DNA from: a virus
DNA length: 34,387 nt
Reading direction: 5' to 3' (one strand)
IMG/VR virus record: IMGVR_UViG_3300037487_000702
Span: 1 to 34,387 of that record
Shown: piece after piece, positions 30,201-34,387 of the stretch
How positions within the stretch are numbered: position 1 is the first letter of the stretch
Layout of the letters: each line of letters starts with the position of its first letter
Notes under the pieces: model-generated
Database searches by the model: none
Told to the model about the DNA's origin: nothing
What the model saw: only the letters and a program-made list of their open reading frames with translations
Made by a program: the position numbers and the translations under genes

Positions 30201-31126
30201 GCTCCCCGCCAATCGAGCTCGAGCTCGTCCGCGAGCACGCCCAGCTCAACCGGCGTCATCGCCTTGACGCGGGCGCCCATGTCGCCCACCTCGCAGCCGA
30301 TGGCAGCCGCGATCCTGGTGCTGAGCAAGCCGCCCTTGACGCACAGCTCCTTGAAGGTGTCGAGGCTCAGCCCGACGCTCACGGCCGGTTCCATCGAGTC
30401 CATGAGTGAGTCAAGCTCGGCGTCCGATGCGCTGATGGTGGCCTCGAAGCCGTCCGGCTCCCGGCTGAGCACCTTGACTTCGGCCGCCTTCGCGGCGGCG
30501 CGCTCGGCCAGCGTCACGCGGGCGGGCGGCTCGGCGGCCGGCGGTCCCGCCTGCGCCATCTCATCGGCGGTGTACACGTCGGCCCCGATGCCCATGCGGT
30601 TCTCGGGGTCGTACGGGAATGCCTTCCGAAGCGCCAGCGCCTCGGCCACCTTGGCGAGCATCACCCGCGGCATCTTCCGCCACATGATGTCCCCGTCGCC
30701 CGACGCCCCCTGCGCGGGGACGTACTCGTGCCAGAACGCGCTCGCGGCGATGGCCCGGCTCACGCCCTTACGATAGACGCGGACGGTGGCGCTCTCCGGG
30801 TGCCCGGCCGGCCGATTGTCACCACAGGCGCACGTCGCACCGTACTCGGGCTCATCCTGGCCGTCGTACAGGCCCGTCCGGGCCGCGATGCTGCGGTAGC
30901 CGTCGATTCCGGTTTGGAACGTGACCTTGCCCTTGCGCTTGACGGCGTAAATCTGCTTCGCGAACGGGTCCAGCCCGCTCCGGTTGGCGACCATCGCGAA
31001 GAGCCTCAGCTCATCCGCATTCAGGTCCGGCGCCAGCACGGATCGGACGGTGTTCAGCCCGGCGAGGATCTGGCTCGACGAAAGCTGCGCGTCTGGTGCC
31101 TTGACGAGTGCGCGTTCGGTGGTCAT
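30197..31126 (-). CDS. recT: RecT/Bet single-strand annealing protein
   Basis: 309 aa from ATG 31126 (AAGGAG site, ATGA overlap). The diagnostic core is ELRLFAMVANRSGLDPFAKQ, then IYAVKRKGKVTFQTGIDGYR and SIAARTGLYDG, as in Redbeta/RecT annealases. It includes the basic and tyrosine-containing strand-annealing region. The C-terminus is acidic (DAELDSLMDSMEP), typical for protein interaction. It anneals complementary single strands made by the neighbouring exonuclease, for recombination or concatemer formation. Confidence 0.92.
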   Translation of the reverse strand: MTTERALVKAPDAQLSSSQILAGLNTVRSVLAPDLNADELRLFAMVANRSGLDPFAKQIYAVKRKGKVTFQTGIDGYRSIAARTGLYDGQDEPEYGATCACGDNRPAGHPESATVRVYRKGVSRAIAASAFWHEYVPAQGASGDGDIMWRKMPRVMLAKVAEALALRKAFPYDPENRMGIGADVYTADEMAQAGPPAAEPPARVTLAERAAAKAAEVKVLSREPDGFEATISASDAELDSLMDSMEPAVSVGLSLDTFKELCVKGGLLSTRIAAAIGCEVGDMGARVKAMTPVELGVLADELELDWRGA

Positions 31127-32082
31127 GCGATCTCCTTGAGCAGCCGCAGGACCCTTGGCCCCTGCGAGGTCTCGGAATGGGTGGACACGAGCGCGTCCAG
31201 CTCATCGGCGTCGTGGCCGTCGATCAGGGCGCGATAGGCCGTCGCGACAGCGGGCCAGTTGACCCGGGTCGAGTCGGCCGACTTGCGGTAGGTGAGGAGT
31301 CCCTCGATGCCGCTGGCGTCGCGGAGCAGCGCCCGCAGCGCGTTCCCGATGCCCTTCTCGGAATCCACGGCCGACTTGGCCGTTTCCTTGGCCGCGCGGA
31401 ACATCGCGACAAGCTCGACGAGATCGGGAGTCGCCGGGAGGTACGTCCCGTTGTCGGCCGGGAAGTGCCGCGCCGCGCTGTCCGCGCTCTGCGCGAACGG
31501 CCCGCCGGCCATCAGTCGCCGGCGGAAGTCCTCGGCGATCTGGACCAGGTCCGCCGCCAGCGTCGCGTTGGCTCGCACCTCGAAGACACGGATGCGGCCC
31601 TCGTCGACGGTGAGCGTCGCCACGTCCGCCACCTCGGCCTCGGCCACGAGCATCTGCCACGCAACCTGCGCTTCCACGTCTTTCGGCAGCCCACCGGCGA
31701 ACCGGCTCCGGCTACCCGTCCACTTGAGTTCCACGAGCCTCCCGGCGGCCGTGGCGTCCGGGCTGGCGGCGGCCCACGGGTAGCGGCGGCTCTCCCAGAG
31801 CCCGCGGACGCGGCGCACGGTGCGGCCTTCCTGCGCGGCGTAGGCGTCGGCGATCAGATCCTCAAGCGCCGAGCCTACGCGCATGACGAGCGTGCTCTCG
31901 ACGCTGGCACCGGCGAGCTTCTCGTCTGCCACGTCCTGCTCGCACTTCCACGGGGATATCCCGAGGAGCGCGGGAATGTCGGTAGCCGTGATGTGCTCGC
32001 GCCGCGCGGCGAGCCATTCAGGCGATCCCTGGAGCAGCCGCAGCTTCCGCGGCCCCACGGTGCGTACGGCAATGGCGTTCAC
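31123..32082 (-). CDS. YqaJ-type viral recombinase exonuclease
   Basis: 319 aa from GTG 32082 (GTGA overlap). The N-terminal GSPEWLAARREHITATDIPA with LLGISPWKC is the YqaJ signature. Catalytic PD-(D/E)XK residues are seen in WAAASPDATAAGRLVELKWT (Asp, Glu-x-Lys) and DVEAQVAWQMLV (Gln). The C-terminal helical part (LVELVAMFRAAKETAKSAVD) is typical of phage forms. It degrades one strand of DNA ends and works with the adjacent RecT protein. Confidence 0.92.
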   Translation of the reverse strand: MNAIAVRTVGPRKLRLLQGSPEWLAARREHITATDIPALLGISPWKCEQDVADEKLAGASVESTLVMRVGSALEDLIADAYAAQEGRTVRRVRGLWESRRYPWAAASPDATAAGRLVELKWTGSRSRFAGGLPKDVEAQVAWQMLVAEAEVADVATLTVDEGRIRVFEVRANATLAADLVQIAEDFRRRLMAGGPFAQSADSAARHFPADNGTYLPATPDLVELVAMFRAAKETAKSAVDSEKGIGNALRALLRDASGIEGLLTYRKSADSTRVNWPAVATAYRALIDGHDADELDALVSTHSETSQGPRVLRLLKEIA

Positions 32083-32267
32083 GGCAGCGCCCGCCGCGCC
32101 TCGCCCAGCAGGTCGTCGAGCCGCGCCAGCGAGGCGTCGGTCAACCGGGTGGCGTCGGGGTGTGCGTCCATGTAGGCGATCAGTGCGGCCAAGCGCCGCC
32201 TCATCCGCGCCGAGGCCCGCCTGTAGACGAGCGAGCGGCGAATGATGGGGACGGGGTGGCGCGTCAC
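32079..32267 (-). CDS. Small helical protein of unknown function
   Basis: 62 aa from GTG 32267, which forms the GTGA overlap with the upstream stop. It is strongly basic in the first half (HPVPIIRRSLVYRRASARMR) and ends in LTDASLARLDDLLGEARRAL, a helix. It may interact with nucleic acid. No family is recognised. Coupling to the exonuclease gene supports its reality. Confidence 0.6.
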   Translation of the reverse strand: MTRHPVPIIRRSLVYRRASARMRRRLAALIAYMDAHPDATRLTDASLARLDDLLGEARRALP

Positions 32268-32431
32268 GCCAGCACCGGCAGGAGGAACAGGAAGAAGACG
32301 ACGAACAGCACCATCGCCAGCGTTGCGCAGGCCAGCCGGGCGGCCGACTCGCGCGGCGGATCGGTGGCCAGCCACTCGGCGCAGATGCGGCAATCCGGCT
32401 TGCCGCAGGCCTTGAAGAAATCGCGGCTCAT
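32264..32431 (-). CDS. Small membrane protein with Cys pair
   Basis: 55 aa from ATG 32431 (ATGA overlap). A Cys-rich N-terminus (FKACGKPDCRICAEW) is followed by a clear membrane segment at the C-terminus (TLAMVLFVVFFLFLLPVL). It has no signal peptide and would be a tail-anchored membrane protein. Small early membrane proteins of phages often act on host cells or in exclusion, but nothing here shows which. Confidence 0.6.
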   Translation of the reverse strand: MSRDFFKACGKPDCRICAEWLATDPPRESAARLACATLAMVLFVVFFLFLLPVLA

Positions 32432-32673
32432 GGCCGCATCCCGGCCGCGATAAGCTCGTGCGCCGCCGTCTCGGCCGCGGCGCAGGCTTCCTCGATCGTC
32501 CGCTCGTACCCGAGTTCCGCGAACGCGACGACGCGGTGGCCGGCGAGCGTGCCGACGATGCTCCAGCGGGCGCCCAGGCCCTCGGCCTCGGCGTGCAGCG
32601 TCAGCCCGCCGATCTGCCGCTCCGTCTTCTGACGCGTGACTACCTGGGCGAGCACGGGGGTGGTCCAGTCCAT
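32428..32673 (-). CDS. Small protein of unknown function
   Basis: 81 aa from ATG 32673, with a GAGAGAGGGAGAG ribosome site. The sequence alternates beta-like stretches (GARWSIVGTLAGHRVVAFAE) with a C-terminal helix (TIEEACAAAETAAHELI). It could be a small single-domain binding protein. No family recognised. Follows the Xre-like gene in the early unit. Confidence 0.6.
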   Translation of the reverse strand: MDWTTPVLAQVVTRQKTERQIGGLTLHAEAEGLGARWSIVGTLAGHRVVAFAELGYERTIEEACAAAETAAHELIAAGMRP

Positions 32674-32696
32674 TGCTCTCTCCCTCTCTCCGGCGG

Positions 32697-32909
32697 CTAC
32701 AGCGCGTCGGCGTTCATCACCAAGAGCGCGTAGAACGTCCGCAGTTGGTGCGCCTGCGCCCGCGTCGGGGTGAGTCCCCGCTCGATCAGGCTCAGGTGCC
32801 CCCGCTTCGTCCATCCCAGGCGCCGCTCGACTTCGCGCTGAGAAAGGCCCGTGGTCAGGCGCAGAGCCAACCATGGGCCGATGTGTTGCTGTTCAAGGTC
32901 GCTTTCCAT
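32697..32909 (-). CDS. Xre-family helix-turn-helix regulator
   Basis: 70 aa from ATG 32909. The DNA-binding unit is GLSQREVERRLGWTKRGHLS with LIERGLTPTRAQ, a typical Cro/CI-type helix-turn-helix (turn at about residues 22-42). Its ATG lies only about seven bases after the -10 element and lacks a Shine-Dalgarno, so the mRNA is probably leaderless, as for lambda cI. It probably regulates its own promoter and the early unit. No partner repressor or integrase is seen. Confidence 0.8.
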   Translation of the reverse strand: MESDLEQQHIGPWLALRLTTGLSQREVERRLGWTKRGHLSLIERGLTPTRAQAHQLRTFYALLVMNADAL

Positions 32910-32916
32910 GGCGCCT

Positions 32917-32945
32917 ATGCTATTAGCCGCTACGCGGCATGTCAA
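32917..32945 (-). promoter_or_regulatory. Early-unit promoter with palindromic spacer
   Basis: TTGACA (32945-32940), a 17-bp spacer and TAGCAT (32922-32917) form a good sigma-70 promoter. The spacer contains the perfect palindrome GCCGC-TAC-GCGGC (32926-32938), a plausible operator. Its core, read GCGTAGC on the minus strand, matches the centre of the middle-promoter palindrome. Confidence 0.78.
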
Positions 32946-32998
32946 GCGGTATTCTGCGGCCCCCTACAGGAGCCCCCGCGCAGTAGGCGCACCGGCCC

Positions 32999-33340
32999 CT
33001 AGACGACGGCCTGCTCCCCAATCACGGTGATGGTCAGGGACGTTGCCGCGCTGGCGAGGCCCGACAGGAACTCCGTGCTCAGCAGCTTGAGCCCCGGCGA
33101 CCAGTACAGGTCGTCCACCCCGCCCGCCGCGACGCTCTTGGTGAACGCGATCTCGGTCCCGGCCGCCGAGCCGCCGGTCGCCCCGACGTACAGCGTGTAG
33201 GTGACGGCCCCGGCCGTCTTATTGGCCACGTGAATCTGTCGGATCACCGTGTAGATCGTTGCCGCCGCCGGGGTGTAGATGTCGGCCGCCGCCGCCGCGA
33301 GGTACGCGGGGCCGCTGATCTTCTTAAGTTGTCCTGCCAT
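32999..33340 (-). CDS. Small beta-rich virion-associated protein, last late gene
   Basis: 113 aa from ATG 33340, with AAGGAG 12 bases before it, right after the tail fibre stop. The sequence is rich in beta strands and small residues (IYTVIRQIHVANKTAGAVTY, TLYVGATGG). Such short beta proteins after tail fibres are often minor tail or decoration proteins. No clear family match is recognised. A 53-base gap with no strong hairpin separates it from the early promoter. Confidence 0.65.
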   Translation of the reverse strand: MAGQLKKISGPAYLAAAAADIYTPAAATIYTVIRQIHVANKTAGAVTYTLYVGATGGSAAGTEIAFTKSVAAGGVDDLYWSPGLKLLSTEFLSGLASAATSLTITVIGEQAVV

Positions 33341-33352
33341 GTCGGGTTCTCC

Positions 33353-34387
33353 TTACCAGTATGTGCCGGTGCCAAGGGTTGCGTTGACCACTGTTAGCTT
33401 TACCCACCACCCCATAGGTATGCCTAGCTCTACCGTCTCCACCAGCCCTGCCAACGTTGCCAACATAGGGTAGGTCTTGGTAGTAACCGTTGTGAACGTA
33501 GAGTTGTCCGGTGACACCTCTACCGTACATGTTGCAGTGGCGACCGCCGACGGGTTGTAGGTCACTGGCACCACAAGGTGTACGTCCCGCGTGTCTGTAG
33601 GGCGGAACGCCGCGCCGCTGACCGGGGTAACGACCGGGAGCGCCCCTGCGGTGATTGTGTTCCCTACCACCGTTGGGGCGACCCTTCCCGCCGCGTACAG
33701 CGCCGCGACCTCGGCCGCCGTCAGCGCGCGGTCCCAGACGGCGGAGTCGTCGAGGGTGCCGATCAGCCCCCCGAATCGCCTCACGGTACCGGTGGTTGCC
33801 AACTTGATCGGCGCGTCGACGCCGCTGCCGGCGATGGGCAACCCGTCGTAGTAGACCGCCGTTGTGGCTCCCGACTTGGCGAACACCCAGAAGTGAGCAC
33901 CAAGATCGGTGTAAGCAGCCGTGCTCCGCCACACGTACCCGGACCCCGACGGAGAAATCCCCATCCGGTTGTCAGCCTCCCACAGGACTGCAAGCGCACC
34001 CGTCCCGCCGTCCAGAAAGCGATCCAGGGTGCCCGCAGCAGCCCTGGCGACCCAGAAGGCAAACGTCCAGTCGTCCACTGACTCAGGGAGCCCCGAGCAA
34101 GTCATCTTCTGGGGCGTCCGGTCGCCGAACGCCACCGCCGTATCCGCATCGCCCGTCAGCAGCCCCGCCACGCCGAGCGTCGGCGCGCCGACGTAGGTGC
34201 CGGGATACGCGCCCATCTCGTCGCGTGCAACCGTGCCTGACGCCTCCCCGAACCGCCAGTAGCCTATGGGGTGGGTGGCAAGGACGACCAGTGCGTGGCT
34301 CGACAGTCGTGGTCCGGGGGGACCCTGTGGCCCGGGGATCGGCACGCCGTCAAGCCCGTCCTCGCCATCGAGGCCCGATACTCCCCG
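33353..34387 (-). CDS. Tail hub / fibre protein, C-terminal part: collagen end, LamG-like domain and C-terminal domain
   Basis: This is the in-phase continuation of the gene at 1-2749. It enters from the right edge with collagen triplets (GVS, GLD, GED) and the IP break. Residues about 905-1105 are a LamG/concanavalin A-like domain: THPIGYWRFGEASGTVARDE, then DDWTFAFWVARAA, TAVYYDGLPIAGS and GTLDDSAVWDRALTAAEVAA, a typical end motif. Such domains bind carbohydrates, so receptor binding is likely. The last 110 residues are another beta-rich domain (TATCTVEVSPDNSTF) encoded by DNA of lower GC content. A GTG at 34345 could mark a start but lies inside the collagen, so it is not taken as one. The stop is TAA 33355-33353. 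Confidence 0.85.
   Translation of the reverse strand, partial: RGVSGLDGEDGLDGVPIPGPQGPPGPRLSSHALVVLATHPIGYWRFGEASGTVARDEMGAYPGTYVGAPTLGVAGLLTGDADTAVAFGDRTPQKMTCSGLPESVDDWTFAFWVARAAAGTLDRFLDGGTGALAVLWEADNRMGISPSGSGYVWRSTAAYTDLGAHFWVFAKSGATTAVYYDGLPIAGSGVDAPIKLATTGTVRRFGGLIGTLDDSAVWDRALTAAEVAALYAAGRVAPTVVGNTITAGALPVVTPVSGAAFRPTDTRDVHLVVPVTYNPSAVATATCTVEVSPDNSTFTTVTTKTYPMLATLAGLVETVELGIPMGWWVKLTVVNATLGTGTYW
34252..34377. repeat. Terminal direct repeat, right copy
   Basis: Identical to bases 1-126. The final ten bases (34378-34387) instead match 370-379 (34340-34387 equals 332-379), so this end reads a shorter version of the collagen region. Confidence 0.95.

Noticed and set aside
32946-32998. 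Possible terminator between the last late gene and the early promoter
   Set aside because: Only short GCGC-type pairings without a T-run are visible, so a terminator call is not supported.
33353-34345. 330-aa gene starting at GTG 34345
   Set aside because: The frame is open upstream through the collagen repeats across the circular join, the GTG lies inside a repeat triplet, and no ribosome site precedes it.
1-34387. tRNA genes, CRISPR arrays, integrase, reverse transcriptase or insertion sequences
   Set aside because: No supporting motif or structure was seen on either strand; gaps are too short for most of these.

Overview
This window is an essentially complete genome of a tailed double-stranded DNA phage (siphovirus type, HK97-fold head) with very high GC content. 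Every convincing gene lies on the minus strand, so transcription runs from high to low coordinates. The two window ends share an exact 126-base repeat (1-126 and 34252-34377). One long tail reading frame runs through the left edge and re-enters in phase at the right edge, giving 1215 codons of open frame across the join. The molecule is therefore circular or terminally redundant, with a unit of about 34,251 bp. GC-rich codon use, frequent GTG starts and sigma-70-like promoters point to a high-GC bacterial host, which I cannot name. No integrase, DNA polymerase, tRNA gene or CRISPR array is visible.

Three near-consensus promoters (32917-32945, 27622-27650, 23502-23530) appear to divide the genome into three transcription units. 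Unit 1 (32909 to 27681) begins with a probably leaderless Xre-type regulator. It carries the replication and recombination genes: a YqaJ exonuclease, RecT/Bet annealase, a winged-helix replication protein containing a likely origin (iterons plus palindromes), and two PD-(D/E)XK-like nucleases. Unit 2 (27585 to 23561) holds small accessory genes: Xis-like and LuxR-like helix-turn-helix proteins, a Dam-type DNA methyltransferase with an internal 14-residue duplication, a secreted RlpA-like protein and several small Cys-rich or coiled-coil proteins.

Unit 3 starts at 23470 and is the late operon. It encodes a PLD-like protein, a P27-like small terminase, an AlpA-like HTH, a lysis cluster (membrane protein, cysteine-peptidase candidate, LL-H-type holin), an HTH small terminase, large terminase, portal fused to a MuF domain, prohead protease and major capsid protein. 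It then carries an uninterrupted block of eight sugar-modification genes (five glycosyltransferases, two methyltransferases, one nucleotidyltransferase) and resumes with head-tail connector, HK97 gp10-like protein, tail completion protein, major tail protein, frameshifted tail chaperones, tape measure, and the giant hub/collagen/LamG tail protein that crosses the join. A small beta-rich protein at 32999-33340 closes the operon.

Nearly every gene junction is a 4-base ATGA or GTGA overlap, so the operons look translationally coupled throughout. The most striking features are the glycosylation cassette inside the conserved head-to-tail gene order, preceded by a stem-loop and a short leader peptide, and an in-frame 243-bp length difference in the collagen repeats between the two ends of the assembly.
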